In this document: positions 25,246 through 34,491 of the stretch, piece by piece
Layout of the letters: the number at the start of each line of letters is the position of its first letter
How positions within the stretch are numbered: position 1 is the first letter of the stretch
Origin: Microvirga arvi
GTDB taxonomy: Bacteria > Pseudomonadota > Alphaproteobacteria > Rhizobiales > Beijerinckiaceae
DNA: 64,000 nt
Direction: 5' to 3'
Assembly (NCBI RefSeq): GCF_016892765.1
Contig: NZ_JAFEMD010000019.1
Span: forward strand, 50,955-114,954
Position numbers and translations under genes: made by a program
Notes under the pieces: model-generated
What the model saw: the letters and a program-made list of their open reading frames with translations, nothing else
What the model was told of the DNA's origin: nothing
The model's database searches: none

Positions 25246-26427
25246 GTGTCTAACATCGTGCTCAGGGGCATGACCTGGAACCACCCTCGTGGCTTCGATC
25301 CCCTTGCTCGTGGGGCTGCTGCCTTCGAAGCGGCTAACCCCGGTGTGACGATCCAGTGGGACAAGCGTAGCCTGCGTGAGTTTGGCGAGGCACCACTTGA
25401 GCGCTACGCCGAGATATATGATTTTATCGTCATCGATCACCCCTTTGTTGGCTTTGCCGCGGCACATCCCTACCTCGTTGATTGGACACAGATCCTCTCG
25501 GCTGACGAGCAAGAGAAGTTCGCTTCGGACAGCGTAGGCGGCACGTGGTCGTCCTATGCGTACCGAAACGGAATCTGGGCTCTGCCTCTCGATGCAGCGA
25601 CACAGGTCTCCTCCTACCGACCTGACTTGCTTGCGGAAATGGGAGATGAAGTTCCCAAGACCTTCGACGATGTGCTGACCCTTGGACGGCGAGCGCGAGC
25701 GCAGGGGCAGTGGATCGTAACCACGGCGTTTCCAACGGATGCAATCAGCACCGTGATTTCGATTGCAGCCAACCTCGGTCACCCAATTGTAGACGAGACA
25801 GAAACGTTCCTGCCGGACGATTTTGGGCGGGAAGTTATCTCGCGCTTCCACGCCTTAGTGGATGTCGCCCATCCCCATGCAACGACTATGAACCCCATCC
25901 AGGCATATGAGGCCATGGTAAATGGTAATGACATCGTCTACTGCGCGTATGCTTACGGCTACACGAACTACGCGCGAGAAGCCGATCGGCCGCGACTTCG
26001 CTTTGCCAATGCTCCATCCCATGGCACTCGCGGATGTGCCGGAACCCAACTCGGCGGAACCGGAATTGCGGTGAGTGCGCTCTCAAAGAGCCACGACATG
26101 GCAGTTGCATATGCTCGCTGGCTCGCAAGCATCGAGCATCAAAGAGGCGAATACGTTCGCCTTGGGGGGCAACCCGGTAGCCTAAGCGCCTGGACAGATC
26201 CCCACAACGATGCCCTCTGCGGTGGGTTCTTCAAGGATACATTGGAAACGCTGCAGACAGCTCACGTGCGCCCCCGGTTCGACGGCTGGATCCCGTTCTT
26301 TGAGGAAGCTGGAGATCGAATAACAGCATGTTTGCGTGGCGACATCAGTGACGCATCACTGCTCACATGGCTCAACACTGAGTTCTCCGCGGCACAAGCC
26401 CGCGCTCGCGTTGGTGCGGATAGCTGA
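25246..26427 (+). CDS. Leaderless family-1 (sugar-type) solute-binding protein homologue
   Basis: 393 aa from GTG at 25246 (GGAG eight bases upstream). Type II binding-protein fold as in ABC sugar receptors: GFDPLARGAAAFEAANPGVTIQWDKRSL, then NGIWALPLDAATQVSSYRPDLLAEMGDEVPKTFDDVLTLGR and LGGTGIAVSALSKSHDMAVAYARWLASIEHQ. There is no signal peptide and an in-frame stop lies just upstream of the start, so the protein should be cytoplasmic. No ABC permease or ATPase accompanies it; the neighbours are a TRAP importer and CoA-dependent enzymes. It may be a cytosolic ligand store, sensor or enzyme partner; function unknown. Confidence 0.75.
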   Translation: MSNIVLRGMTWNHPRGFDPLARGAAAFEAANPGVTIQWDKRSLREFGEAPLERYAEIYDFIVIDHPFVGFAAAHPYLVDWTQILSADEQEKFASDSVGGTWSSYAYRNGIWALPLDAATQVSSYRPDLLAEMGDEVPKTFDDVLTLGRRARAQGQWIVTTAFPTDAISTVISIAANLGHPIVDETETFLPDDFGREVISRFHALVDVAHPHATTMNPIQAYEAMVNGNDIVYCAYAYGYTNYAREADRPRLRFANAPSHGTRGCAGTQLGGTGIAVSALSKSHDMAVAYARWLASIEHQRGEYVRLGGQPGSLSAWTDPHNDALCGGFFKDTLETLQTAHVRPRFDGWIPFFEEAGDRITACLRGDISDASLLTWLNTEFSAAQARARVGADS

Positions 26428-26439
26428 AGGAGTTGTGCG

Positions 26440-27582
26440 ATGCGTCCGTTAGAAGGTTTGCTTGTCCTCGACCTCAGCCAGTTCCTTTCAGGTCCCAGTG
26501 CCGCGCTCCGCCTCGCTGATCTTGGGGCCGACGTCATCAAAGTAGAGCGTCCGGACAAGGGGGATCTCTGCCGACAGCTATATATCTCAAATCTGGAGCT
26601 AGATGGGGATAGCACGCTCTTTCATACCATTAACCGGAACAAGCGTAGCTATGCCGCAGATTTGAAGAACCCTGAGCACCTGGCAAAGCTGTGGAAGTTG
26701 ATCGAACGTGCAGACGTCCTCATACAGAATTTCCGCCCGGGTGTCATAGATCGTATCGGCCTTGGCTATGAAGCAGTTTCTAAGGTCAATCCCCGCATCG
26801 TGTACGGCAGCGTCACGGGGTATGGTTCGGATGGGCCTTGGGTTGATCTACCCGGACAAGATCTCCTCGCTCAAAGCCGCTCAGGCTTTGTCTGGTTGAA
26901 CGGTGACTCTGACGATGGCCCGGTCCCTTGCGGCATCGCAATAGCCGATATCTTGAGCGGCGCTCACCTCGTTCAAGGAATTCTCGCCTGCCTGGTCCGG
27001 CGTGGAATCACAGGGCAAGGCGGTCACATCGAGGTCAGCCTTCTCGAGTCGATGTTGGACTTCCAGTTCGAAGTCCTAACAACCCACCTCAACGATGGTG
27101 GTCAGGAGCCACGACGGAGCAATGTAAACAACGCTCATGCCTACCTTGGAGCGCCATACGGTATCTATCGGACTATCGACGGATACCTGGCCGTCGCGAT
27201 GGGATCGGTCACTCGCCTTGGGGAACTGCTTGATTGCGAGCCGCTAACCGCACTTTCCGACCCAAAGACGTGGTTTACGCATCGTGACGAAATCAAAGCC
27301 ATCCTAGCCGAGCACTTGAAGACCCGGTCGACACAGGACTGGCTGGACCGTCTGGTTCCAGCAGATTACTGGTGCGCTCCTGTGATGACCTGGAGCGAGC
27401 TTCTGGAGCACGACGCCTTCCACCGACTCGACTTCCTCCAAGAAGTCACGCGTTCGAGCGGGGCTCGTCTTACCACCACCCGCTGCCCAATCACCATCAA
27501 CGGCGATCGCCTGCGTTCTGCCCTAGGTGCTCCGAAGATAGGCGAGCATACGACTGAGATTGATGCAGCCTTCGGGCTGTAG
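26440..27582 (+). CDS. CaiB/BaiF (family III) CoA-transferase
   Basis: 380 aa; moves CoA between acyl groups, activating an imported acid. Typical start [98 protein letters not shown] with the catalytic Asp in PGQD, and [19 protein letters not shown] precedes the ATG. Sits between the leaderless binding protein and two MaoC hydratases, which suggests a CoA-thioester hydration step afterwards. Mesaconate- or itaconate-type substrates would fit but are inference. Confidence 0.9.
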   Translation: MRPLEGLLVLDLSQFLSGPSAALRLADLGADVIKVERPDKGDLCRQLYISNLELDGDSTLFHTINRNKRSYAADLKNPEHLAKLWKLIERADVLIQNFRPGVIDRIGLGYEAVSKVNPRIVYGSVTGYGSDGPWVDLPGQDLLAQSRSGFVWLNGDSDDGPVPCGIAIADILSGAHLVQGILACLVRRGITGQGGHIEVSLLESMLDFQFEVLTTHLNDGGQEPRRSNVNNAHAYLGAPYGIYRTIDGYLAVAMGSVTRLGELLDCEPLTALSDPKTWFTHRDEIKAILAEHLKTRSTQDWLDRLVPADYWCAPVMTWSELLEHDAFHRLDFLQEVTRSSGARLTTTRCPITINGDRLRSALGAPKIGEHTTEIDAAFGL

Positions 27583-27602
27583 CTGTCCAAGGAGAGATAT
27601 CG

Positions 27603-28145
27603 ATGACCAAGAACCCCAATCCCGATCCCTCCAGCCACAAATCAATCCCGGTCTGGAACATGGAGACGTGGCTCTTCGAGGACTTGGAGGTCGGAGAGCG
27701 AAAGCGATCCATTCGGCGCACTATCTCCGAAGGCGAGGCGATGCTGTTCAACAGCCTTGTATTGGACATGCATCCCTATGTTGGAGACGAAATATTCGCC
27801 AAGGAGGAGGGGGTATTTGGTCGACGCTTAGTATCAGGTGCTCAGGTGTTCAGCTATGGCCTGGGCCTGTTTGCACATAACAATACTCAGACATTTAGCT
27901 ACGGTTACGACAAGCTGCGTTTCGTAAAACCGGTTTTCATCGGTGATACTATTTATGGAATTCGGACCTGGCTACGGAAGCAGCCGAAGTACCCTGAGAT
28001 GGGACTTGTCGTGTGCAGCTACGAGATCTTCAAAAACGAAGGCGAGCTTGTGCTCTATACAGAGCATCTGCAGACAGTGCGCTACCGAAATGCTGAGATA
28101 GCGCGTGCCGGGCACCCTACCGAGGAGACAAGTGCCGATGTTTGA
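27603..28145 (+). CDS. MaoC-like hydratase domain protein
   Basis: 180 aa hot-dog fold protein. Carries the [13 protein letters not shown] start ([35 protein letters not shown]), [22 protein letters not shown] and [25 protein letters not shown], the late signature of MaoC hydratases of mesaconyl-CoA type. The classical D-x5-H hydratase dyad is only partly seen. AAGGAG lies upstream of the ATG. Shares the [17 protein letters not shown] block with the protein at 28511, so the two may form a heterodimer. Confidence 0.82.
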   Translation: MTKNPNPDPSSHKSIPVWNMETWLFEDLEVGERKRSIRRTISEGEAMLFNSLVLDMHPYVGDEIFAKEEGVFGRRLVSGAQVFSYGLGLFAHNNTQTFSYGYDKLRFVKPVFIGDTIYGIRTWLRKQPKYPEMGLVVCSYEIFKNEGELVLYTEHLQTVRYRNAEIARAGHPTEETSADV

Positions 28146-28434
28146 TCCAATTGCTGAGCGGCTTAAGCATCGCTGCACGGGGGTTACGAACACTGTCTTG
28201 CGTGCAATGGGTCTGTTAGATCCCAAGCTACCAGCGGGTTCTGACTGGCGATAGCACGCCACCTGAGCCTATGACCTCTTTTATCGTGGTGGGACCATCA
28301 TGGGGCTAACGTGGGACCCCTTGCTTAAGCCATGCACTGTTGAGCCTATTCGCTTGGCACGTGAGCGAGTCACAGTCAGTCCTGATCAAATCGGCGAGAA
28401 TGCTGAACGCGTGACTGCCGTCATGAATGCATAG
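28138..28434 (+). pseudogene. RraA-like aldolase gene, degraded
   Basis: The first 38 codons read [20 protein letters not shown] then LRAMGLLDPKLPAGSDWR and stop at 28252-28254; this matches the start of the two intact RraA-like proteins here (ERL..CY.G.V.DVMR.MGL). The Glu and GGxxRD parts are absent. Up to 28434 short in-frame pieces ([22 protein letters not shown]) resemble the end of the family, but weakly. Its ATG overlaps the MaoC stop by eight bases, so it was once a coupled gene of this operon. The next gene, another MaoC, starts after the dead stretch. Confidence 0.6.
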
Positions 28435-28510
28435 AACACTATACCTTGCATCAAGGTCAGACAAAAAGCGCTACAGCGGTAAAACTCTTTTTTGCGGCGG
28501 GATCTTGCAT

Positions 28511-28963
28511 ATGGAACAGACCATATATTTCGAGGAATACGAGATTGGCCACGTCCGTCTAACAACTGGACGCACGATCACCGAGACGGATTTTGTGGTT
28601 CATGCTGGTCATACAGGCGACTTCTTTCCACATCACATGGACTCCGAATTTGCCAAGACGACACCCTTCGGGCAGCGCATCGCTCATGGCACCATGATCT
28701 TTTCAATCGGAGTCGGATTGACTGCCAGTTTAATCAATCCTGTGGCCTTCTCTTATGGCTACGACAAGCTTCGCTTCGTGCGTCCTGTATTCATCGGTGA
28801 CACCATCCGCACTCGGGTCACGATTTCGGCAAAGGAGGACGACCCTAAGCGCCCGAATGCTGGTCGCATTGTTGAGCGGTGTGAGGTGCTCAACCAGCGG
28901 AATGAGGTCGTGCTCGTGACCGATCACATTATCATCGCCGAACGCCGCACTAAGACAGCATAA
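28511..28963 (+). CDS. MaoC-like hydratase domain protein (second copy)
   Basis: 150 aa from ATG at 28511 (ribosome site weak; an upstream in-frame start at 28427 falls in the dead rraA stretch). Short hot-dog fold: [65 protein letters not shown] has the hydratase-2 pattern with Asp and His ([12 protein letters not shown]), then [24 protein letters not shown]. Here the catalytic dyad looks more complete than in the partner at 27603. Probably hydrates an enoyl- or mesaconyl-type CoA ester. Confidence 0.85.
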   Translation: MEQTIYFEEYEIGHVRLTTGRTITETDFVVHAGHTGDFFPHHMDSEFAKTTPFGQRIAHGTMIFSIGVGLTASLINPVAFSYGYDKLRFVRPVFIGDTIRTRVTISAKEDDPKRPNAGRIVERCEVLNQRNEVVLVTDHIIIAERRTKTA

Positions 28964-28981
28964 GCCGAAAAGGGCAGAGTT

Positions 28982-29713
28982 ATGACTAACCTCAATGGAA
29001 AGACTGTGCTTGTGACAGCGGCTGCACAGGGTATCGGCAGGGCATCGGCGCTCGCATTCGCCCGCGCTGGAGCCCGCGTCCATGCCACAGATATCAATCA
29101 GATGCTGCTGGACGAGCTGAAGGGGGAGGCGGGGATAGTCACGCGCCGCCTCGACGTTCTGGACGAGGCTGCTGTGAAGGAGATCGTTACAGAGATTGGT
29201 GCGGTTGACATTCTGTTCAACTGTGCCGGCTACGTTCACGCCGGCGCCATCCTGGATATGAAAGATGAGGATCTGGAGTTCGCCTTTGATCTTAATGTCA
29301 AAGCAATGGTGCGTACAATCCGCGCTGTCCTTCCTGGTATGATCGCACGTCGGGATGGAGCCATTATCAATATGGCGTCCGTCGCCAGCAGCATCAAAGG
29401 CGTGCCGAACCGGTTTGCTTATGGGGTTACGAAGGCTGCAGTCCTCGGTCTCACAAAGTCTGTAGCGATTGACTACGTTGCGCAGGGCATCCGCTGCAAC
29501 GCAATCTGTCCCGGCACTGTCGAGAGCCCGTCGCTGGTCGAGCGGCTAGAGGCACAGGGTGATTACGAGACCGCGCGGGCTGCGTTTATTGCTCGTCAGC
29601 CCATGGGGCGTCTCGGAACGCCGGAAGAGATTGCAGATCTCGCAGTCTATCTGGCCGGCGCCACCTACACTTCCGGCCAAGCTTATTCTATCGACGGCGG
29701 CTGGACGATCTGA
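28982..29713 (+). CDS. SDR oxidoreductase, 2-keto-3-deoxy-L-fuconate dehydrogenase-like
   Basis: 243 aa. Starts MTNLNGKTVLVTAAAQGIGRASALAFARAGARVHATDIN, very like the 2-keto-3-deoxy-L-fuconate dehydrogenases and human BDH2-type SDRs. NCAGYVHAG, NMASVASSIKGVPNRFAYGVTKAAV (Ser, Tyr-X3-Lys) and CPGTVESPSL complete the catalytic set. Followed 24 bases later by a FAH-family hydrolase, the same order as the last two steps of the non-phosphorylated L-fucose pathway. Assignment to L-fuconate is by resemblance and context. Confidence 0.85.
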   Translation: MTNLNGKTVLVTAAAQGIGRASALAFARAGARVHATDINQMLLDELKGEAGIVTRRLDVLDEAAVKEIVTEIGAVDILFNCAGYVHAGAILDMKDEDLEFAFDLNVKAMVRTIRAVLPGMIARRDGAIINMASVASSIKGVPNRFAYGVTKAAVLGLTKSVAIDYVAQGIRCNAICPGTVESPSLVERLEAQGDYETARAAFIARQPMGRLGTPEEIADLAVYLAGATYTSGQAYSIDGGWTI

Positions 29714-29736
29714 GTTCAAAAAGGGAGACCAAAACA

Positions 29737-30573
29737 ATGAAGCTGTTACGCTATGGGCAGCCAGGCTCTGAACGACCGGGCCTGTTGGACAATGCCGGCA
29801 ACATCCGTGATCTGTCAGGCCATGTGGATGACCTTTCTGGGGGAATGTTGGACCCTAGCTTCCTTCAGGAGCTAACTGAACTCAATCCAGAGTCCCTGCA
29901 GGGCAACCCACGCATTGGCCCTTGCGTCGCAGGCACCGGTAAATTCATCTGCATCGGTCTCAACTACTCCGACCATGCGGCTGAGACCGGCGCGACGGTT
30001 CCACCCGAGCCTATCATCTTTATGAAAGCGACTTCAGCCATTGTCGGCCCCAATGAGGATCTGGTTATTCCTCGTGGGTCCGAGAAAACGGATTGGGAGG
30101 TCGAACTCGGCGTCGTGATCGGCCGGACGGCAAAGTACGTGAGTGAGGTAGAGGCCCTCAATTACGTGGCCGGTTATTGCACCGTACACGATGTATCTGA
30201 GCGCGCGTTTCAAACGGAGCGCCAAGGCCAGTGGACGAAAGGCAAGTCCTGCGACACCTTCGGTCCCGTCGGCCCCTGGCTTGTAACCAAGAATGAGGTG
30301 CCGGATCCGCAGAAGCTCCCTATGTGGCTGACAGTCAATGGTGAGACGATGCAGAATGGCTCGACAAAAACCATGGTCTACGGGGTGGCTTTCCTTGTCT
30401 CCTATCTTAGCCAGTTCATGTCTCTGCGCCCTGGCGATATAATCAGTACCGGCACACCGCCTGGTGTTGGTATGGGTATGAAGCCGCCCTGTTATCTAAA
30501 GCCTGGCGACATCGTCGAGCTCGGCATCGAAGGACTCGGCGCGCAAAAGCAAAACGTTAGGGCAGATGACTAA
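29737..30573 (+). CDS. FAH family hydrolase, 2,4-diketo-3-deoxy-L-fuconate hydrolase-like
   Basis: 278 aa, two-part FAH protein. N-terminal MKLLRYGQPGSERPGLLDNAGNIRDLSGHV is typical of the ureidoglycolate lyase / diketo-deoxy-fuconate hydrolase group; the core has FICIGLNYSDHAAETG, PIIFMKATSAIVGPNEDL, the metal block TDWEVELGVVIG, DVSERAFQTERQGQWTKGKSCDTFGPVGPWLV and DIISTGTPPGVGMGMKP. Splits a beta-diketo acid to pyruvate plus a hydroxy acid. Ends the plus operon; a 314-base convergent gap follows. Confidence 0.87.
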   Translation: MKLLRYGQPGSERPGLLDNAGNIRDLSGHVDDLSGGMLDPSFLQELTELNPESLQGNPRIGPCVAGTGKFICIGLNYSDHAAETGATVPPEPIIFMKATSAIVGPNEDLVIPRGSEKTDWEVELGVVIGRTAKYVSEVEALNYVAGYCTVHDVSERAFQTERQGQWTKGKSCDTFGPVGPWLVTKNEVPDPQKLPMWLTVNGETMQNGSTKTMVYGVAFLVSYLSQFMSLRPGDIISTGTPPGVGMGMKPPCYLKPGDIVELGIEGLGAQKQNVRADD

Positions 30574-30887
30574 TGTTGCTTTCTCCTAGAAAGTGGCCCT
30601 CCCTAGCGCCTAAACAATTGTGAAGATTGAGATGACCGTTGAGGTGGACGGTGTCCGTCCAACTTACATTCACTCACGGCACGCTCACCAAGGTGGGTTC
30701 GTGCCGGCGAGCTTGATTGGCAGACTGTAGCGACAGCAGTTGCACGAAGCCGACCCTCTGGTTAGCAGCCAGAAGTCCCAAGACATTCTTCGGAGGGAGC
30801 TTGAAACTGGGCCCTTACACCCATTGATGCATGGAAACGGCCAGCTGCTGAAATAATGGTGCTGCTTCATCGACCGCCCGTGCCAGA
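30574..30887. other. Intergenic region between convergent operons
   Basis: No gene I can support. A hairpin GGACGG-TGT-CCGTCC lies at 30646-30660 with no T run. From about 30700 to 30870 the plus strand can be read as RQQLHEADPLVSSQKSQDI and LETGPLHPLMHGNGQLLK, interrupted by stops, and the minus strand as a 68-codon frame with no known domain. It may be a relic of a coding repeat. Confidence 0.3.
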
Positions 30888-31679
30888 TCAAAACCCGTGC
30901 AGTGCACCTCCATCGACAACCAGCATATGCCCAGTAACGTAATTGGCAGCTTTAGAAGCTAGATACGTCATGGCCCAACCGATATCGGACTCTTCTCCAA
31001 ATCGCGACATGGGGATCCGGTCGTTTATCTTCTGCCTCCGTGCGGGATCTGCGGAGGTTGCTTGGCGAAACAAAGGTGTGTTGATCCATCCAGGAGCAAC
31101 GCCGTTTACACGCACGTTATTCGGCGCCAGTTCTGTAGCCATGCTACGGATCATCCCAACATAAGCTGCCTTGGCCGCGGCATACCCTGTAACCATAGGT
31201 ATGCCCAGAAAAGAACTCATCGAGGCGGTGAACAGCAGGGACCCATTGCCACCGCGCTCGATCTGCGGAAGGAAGGCGCGGGACAGGGCGTAAGCGCCGG
31301 TGACATGGACGTCCATTACGGCTGTAAAATCGGAAACCGACATGTCAGCGATCGGCTTCTTCACCGTATTGCCGGCATTGTTGACCAAAATAGACACTGA
31401 TCCGAATGCCTGCTCGATCGAGTCTGCGAATGCCTGCGCCCGATCGGTGTCACGGACGTCGAATGGCAGGGTGCTGCATTGGGCTCCTAGGGAAGCCTGG
31501 GCGGCCTGCAGCTTTGGCTCATTAGTGCCGGTGATCGTCACGCGGGCGCCCGCCGCGATGAAGCAACGTGCGATTGCCAGACCGAGGCCGCTGCCTCCGC
31601 CAGTAATTAATCCATGATGGCCCTCCAGGCTGAAGGCGTTAGGAAAATCGTGTGTCGATCTGATATTAGGCTCGTTCAT
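30888..31679 (-). CDS. Short-chain dehydrogenase/reductase (SDR)
   Basis: 263 aa from the ATG at 31679, preferred over ATG 31685 because GGAGG is six bases upstream of it; it overlaps the zinc dehydrogenase by 14 bases. Classical SDR: ITGGGSGLGLA, LVNNAGNTVKKPIADMSVSDF, SMSSFLGIPMVTGYAAAKAAY (Ser, Tyr-X3-Lys) and APGWINTPLFR, ending MLVVDGGALHGF. Resembles gluconate 5-dehydrogenase-type enzymes. Last gene of the minus sugar-acid operon. Confidence 0.88.
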   Translation of the reverse strand: MNEPNIRSTHDFPNAFSLEGHHGLITGGGSGLGLAIARCFIAAGARVTITGTNEPKLQAAQASLGAQCSTLPFDVRDTDRAQAFADSIEQAFGSVSILVNNAGNTVKKPIADMSVSDFTAVMDVHVTGAYALSRAFLPQIERGGNGSLLFTASMSSFLGIPMVTGYAAAKAAYVGMIRSMATELAPNNVRVNGVAPGWINTPLFRQATSADPARRQKINDRIPMSRFGEESDIGWAMTYLASKAANYVTGHMLVVDGGALHGF

Positions 31680-32706
31680 CGACATCCTCCGATAGCTGCA
31701 CGAGAATTTTGGTGAGTGCGCCCGGGTCAGCGCTCCACTCCGCCATGGCGGAGCAGGCATCCTCTAAGCCCACTACACGCGAGATGATCACGTCACTGGC
31801 AGCAGGATTGCGCTTGAGGTACTCGATGACGTCGTGGAAATCGGACAGTAGCGCGCCGCGGGAGCCGCGGATATTGATCTCCTTCATGACGAAAAGTCGC
31901 GTCTCATAAAGGACGGGGTTCTTGGCATACCCGACATAGATCACGCGACCGCAGGACGCCACAATGTCGACCGCCTGCCGGAACGTCTCCTCCGCTCCGA
32001 CGGCCTCAATGACAACTTCTGGGCCGTCTTCTCCGATCATATCCTGCAGGGCTCGATCGACACACTCCTGTGCCGCATCAATCGTTGCATGCGCTCCCAG
32101 CCGCACCGCGCGGTCGAGCTTGGAGCGACTCAGATCGACGGCGATGACGTGTGCGCCCATGCTCAGGGCTCCCAGAATAGCCCCGAGGCCGATCACGCCG
32201 CAGCCAAGAACAACCACCCGCTCCTCTGGCACGATTTCCGCTCGTCGTGCCGCATGGAAGCCCACTGCGAGTGGCTCGATCAACGTCAGGGCACGCGTTT
32301 CTAGGCCGTTTACCGCAACAACTTTGCCGTATGGTACGCAGACCAACTCAGTCAGTGCGCCTTCACGCTGCACACCTAAGGTTTTGTTGTGCTTGCAGGC
32401 GTTGGGTCGGTTCATCCGGCAAGCATTACAGGACCCGCAGTTGAAGTAGGGAAGGATCGTGACCCTCTGGCCGGGCTCAAGCGTGGGTGGGACATTTTGG
32501 CCAGTTTCGACGATCACGCCTGAGATTTCATGTCCGGGAACACGGGGATAGGAGACAAGGGGGTTTGTACCGCGGTAGCTGTTCAGGTCCGAGCCGCAAT
32601 ATCCGATATAAGCAATGCGAACCGCGACCTCCCCGGGAGCCGGTCGCGGCATATCGATGTCGACCATCGCCATCGTGCCTGGACGTTCGATCAAGACTGC
32701 TTTCAT
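31666..32706 (-). CDS. Zinc-dependent alcohol dehydrogenase (MDR family, sorbitol/threonine dehydrogenase-like)
   Basis: 346 aa. Catalytic zinc ligands are seen in GYCGSDLNSY (Cys), PGHEISGVI (His-Glu); the structural zinc loop has four cysteines in CGSCNACRMNRPNACKHNKTLG. The nucleotide motif is VVLGCGVIGLGAILGALSMGAHVIAVD. AEP equivalent LIEPLAVGFHAARRA fits polyol / galactonate-type dehydrogenases. GAGG precedes the ATG. In this operon it likely oxidises a sugar acid or its alcohol with NAD(P)+. Confidence 0.9.
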   Translation of the reverse strand: MKAVLIERPGTMAMVDIDMPRPAPGEVAVRIAYIGYCGSDLNSYRGTNPLVSYPRVPGHEISGVIVETGQNVPPTLEPGQRVTILPYFNCGSCNACRMNRPNACKHNKTLGVQREGALTELVCVPYGKVVAVNGLETRALTLIEPLAVGFHAARRAEIVPEERVVVLGCGVIGLGAILGALSMGAHVIAVDLSRSKLDRAVRLGAHATIDAAQECVDRALQDMIGEDGPEVVIEAVGAEETFRQAVDIVASCGRVIYVGYAKNPVLYETRLFVMKEINIRGSRGALLSDFHDVIEYLKRNPAASDVIISRVVGLEDACSAMAEWSADPGALTKILVQLSEDVDERA

Positions 32707-32713
32707 AGCGACC

Positions 32714-33823
32714 TCAAACCACCTTCATGGTGCAGGCGTCGATGTCATCCCAGTCAAGCTCAACACCCAGGCCTGGCCGATTCGGCGGAGTGGCTAGGCC
32801 GTCCTTGATCTGCAACGGCTCTGCTAGTCCGAATGAGAATCCCTCCACGGGATATAGAAGCTCGAAAAAGTCACAATTCTTCATGGCCGCGCAGCAATGA
32901 AGGTTCACGATTTCCAAAGGGTGGAAGATCGAAGTGTGGACTTCGCAGTTCACTCCGAAGGCTTCCGCGAGCCGAGCCGTCTTCATCACCCCGGTGACGC
33001 CGCCGGTCCAGGAGACGTCAGCCCGAACCCGGTCGACCACTCGGGTCGCGATGCACTCAGCGATGCTGTACGGGTGCTTTGCCAGTACCTCTGTACCGAC
33101 AATGGGGATCTCCAAGGTTCGCGACAGCTCCCTCAGTGCGTGGACATCCTCGTCATAGAGGGGCTCCTCGAACCAATAGTAATCAAGCTGTTCCAAAACC
33201 CTCCCGAATCTGATGGCCTGCTCGAGATTGTAGACAGACACCGGGTCGGACATTAGGCGGAAATTAGGTCCAACTGCCTCTCGGACCAATCGATGCGCCT
33301 CGAGGTCCTCGTCGATATCGTTTCCTGGCGTGTGCAGCTTGTAAGCGCGCAGCCCTTCCGCCTTCGCCCGCAGGGCCTCAGCGACATAGTCCTTAGGTTC
33401 AGAAAGGATCATGGAGCTGCCGTACACCGGCACCGACTCGCGGTAGGCACCGAGATACTTGTACAGCGGCTGTTCCGCGGCCTGCGCCGATAGCAGCCAA
33501 AGGCAGGTATCGAATGGGCCATAGGCGTAGATCGGAAGATGTCCCCACCATCTGTCGGCAGTGCGGAATTCGTGCCAAGCCTTCTCGCGGTCGCGGGGAT
33601 CCCGGCCGATCAGGAACGGGCGCACACTGTCGGCGATGAGCTTGCCCGCCCCTTCGGCAGACCGGCCGGCAAAACCGAACATAGAGGCGGAGAGGCCCTC
33701 GTCAGTCTTGACAGTCACAACCAGGAACTCAAACCCTTGGAAATCTCCCGTTCGAAAGGCGCCGGCTTCGAATTGCTCAGGCTTCTTGCGGCAGCACCGC
33801 ATTTCGACATCGACGATCCTCAT
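32714..33823 (-). CDS. Enolase-superfamily (mandelate racemase / muconate lactonizing) sugar-acid dehydratase-like
   Basis: 369 aa. Capping domain then TIM barrel with Lys in AYKLHTPGN, metal ligands Asp in LMSDPVSVYN, Glu in YWFEEPLYDED and Glu in VGTEVLAKHP, and the general-acid His in CEVHTSIFHP. That layout (Lys in the second strand, His in the seventh) is the mandelate-racemase subgroup, which includes L-fuconate, D-galactonate and D-gluconate dehydratases. Its ATG follows the RraA-like stop by two bases. Expected to dehydrate an aldonate or a related acid; exact sugar unknown. Confidence 0.87.
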   Translation of the reverse strand: MRIVDVEMRCCRKKPEQFEAGAFRTGDFQGFEFLVVTVKTDEGLSASMFGFAGRSAEGAGKLIADSVRPFLIGRDPRDREKAWHEFRTADRWWGHLPIYAYGPFDTCLWLLSAQAAEQPLYKYLGAYRESVPVYGSSMILSEPKDYVAEALRAKAEGLRAYKLHTPGNDIDEDLEAHRLVREAVGPNFRLMSDPVSVYNLEQAIRFGRVLEQLDYYWFEEPLYDEDVHALRELSRTLEIPIVGTEVLAKHPYSIAECIATRVVDRVRADVSWTGGVTGVMKTARLAEAFGVNCEVHTSIFHPLEIVNLHCCAAMKNCDFFELLYPVEGFSFGLAEPLQIKDGLATPPNRPGLGVELDWDDIDACTMKVV

Positions 33824-33825
33824 GA

Positions 33826-34479
33826 TCAGAACTTCCCGTGCTTCAGGTACGCTTCCTGGGGATCGACACCCGATAGGATGGCCGACCGCACCTGATTCTC
33901 CGTACTGATTGCAACCTCAGCGGCGTCGATGATATCCATCACCCGGTCCATTGGGACCCTGATTAGCCCATCGCGGTCCCCGACCATATAGTCGCCCGGC
34001 GCAATGACGACATCGCCGATCTTGATGTCGACGTCTAACGCGCGCGGAAGCCAGTACCCGACAATGTCGCGCGGAGTATAGCCCCGGGACCATGTCTGAA
34101 ACCGCATACCCAATAGGAAGTTGACGTCCCTGACATAGCCGTCGGCTACACAGCCGCGGAGCCCCTTGTTCTTTAGGGTTTCAGCCGAGAGCTCGCCCAT
34201 ATGTGCGACAACGCGATCGTTCGGCTGCGACACCCAGATGTGGCCAGGCTTAGCCTTCGAGAGCAGCCCCGTCCAAGCCAGGAGAGTCTCATGCGGGTCG
34301 GCGTTGCGATCGACCCGGCCCTCGATTGTGAAGGCCGGCCCAGCCATCGCCTGCTCCGGCATGAGCGGCCTCAACTCCACCGGGAGCGTGAAGTCCCGCA
34401 ATCCCATGGCGCGCATCACATCGTGAACGACGCCCGTGTAGCAGTTCTCCAGTCGAGCGGAGATATCGTCGGTAGACAT
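33826..34479 (-). CDS. RraA-like aldolase (second intact copy)
   Basis: 217 aa; AAGGAG lies close to the ATG. Same family as 14440-15087: CYTGVVHDVMRAMGL, DPHETLLAWTGLLSKAKPGHIWVSQP, HMGELSAETLKNKGLRGCVADGYVRD (conserved Glu and Arg-Asp) and IAPGDYMVGDRDGLIRVP, with the family end DPQEAYLKHGKF. Likely a divalent-metal pyruvate aldolase for a sugar-acid-derived 2-oxo acid. Lies between the UxaA-type dehydratase and the enolase-superfamily gene. Confidence 0.87.
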   Translation of the reverse strand: MSTDDISARLENCYTGVVHDVMRAMGLRDFTLPVELRPLMPEQAMAGPAFTIEGRVDRNADPHETLLAWTGLLSKAKPGHIWVSQPNDRVVAHMGELSAETLKNKGLRGCVADGYVRDVNFLLGMRFQTWSRGYTPRDIVGYWLPRALDVDIKIGDVVIAPGDYMVGDRDGLIRVPMDRVMDIIDAAEVAISTENQVRSAILSGVDPQEAYLKHGKF

Positions 34480-34491
34480 GGGAGCTCCTTT

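Noticed and set aside
30685..30891. A 68-codon minus-strand frame between the convergent sugar-acid operons
   Set aside because: Cys/Trp-rich, no ribosome site, no family; the region looks like a decayed repeat.
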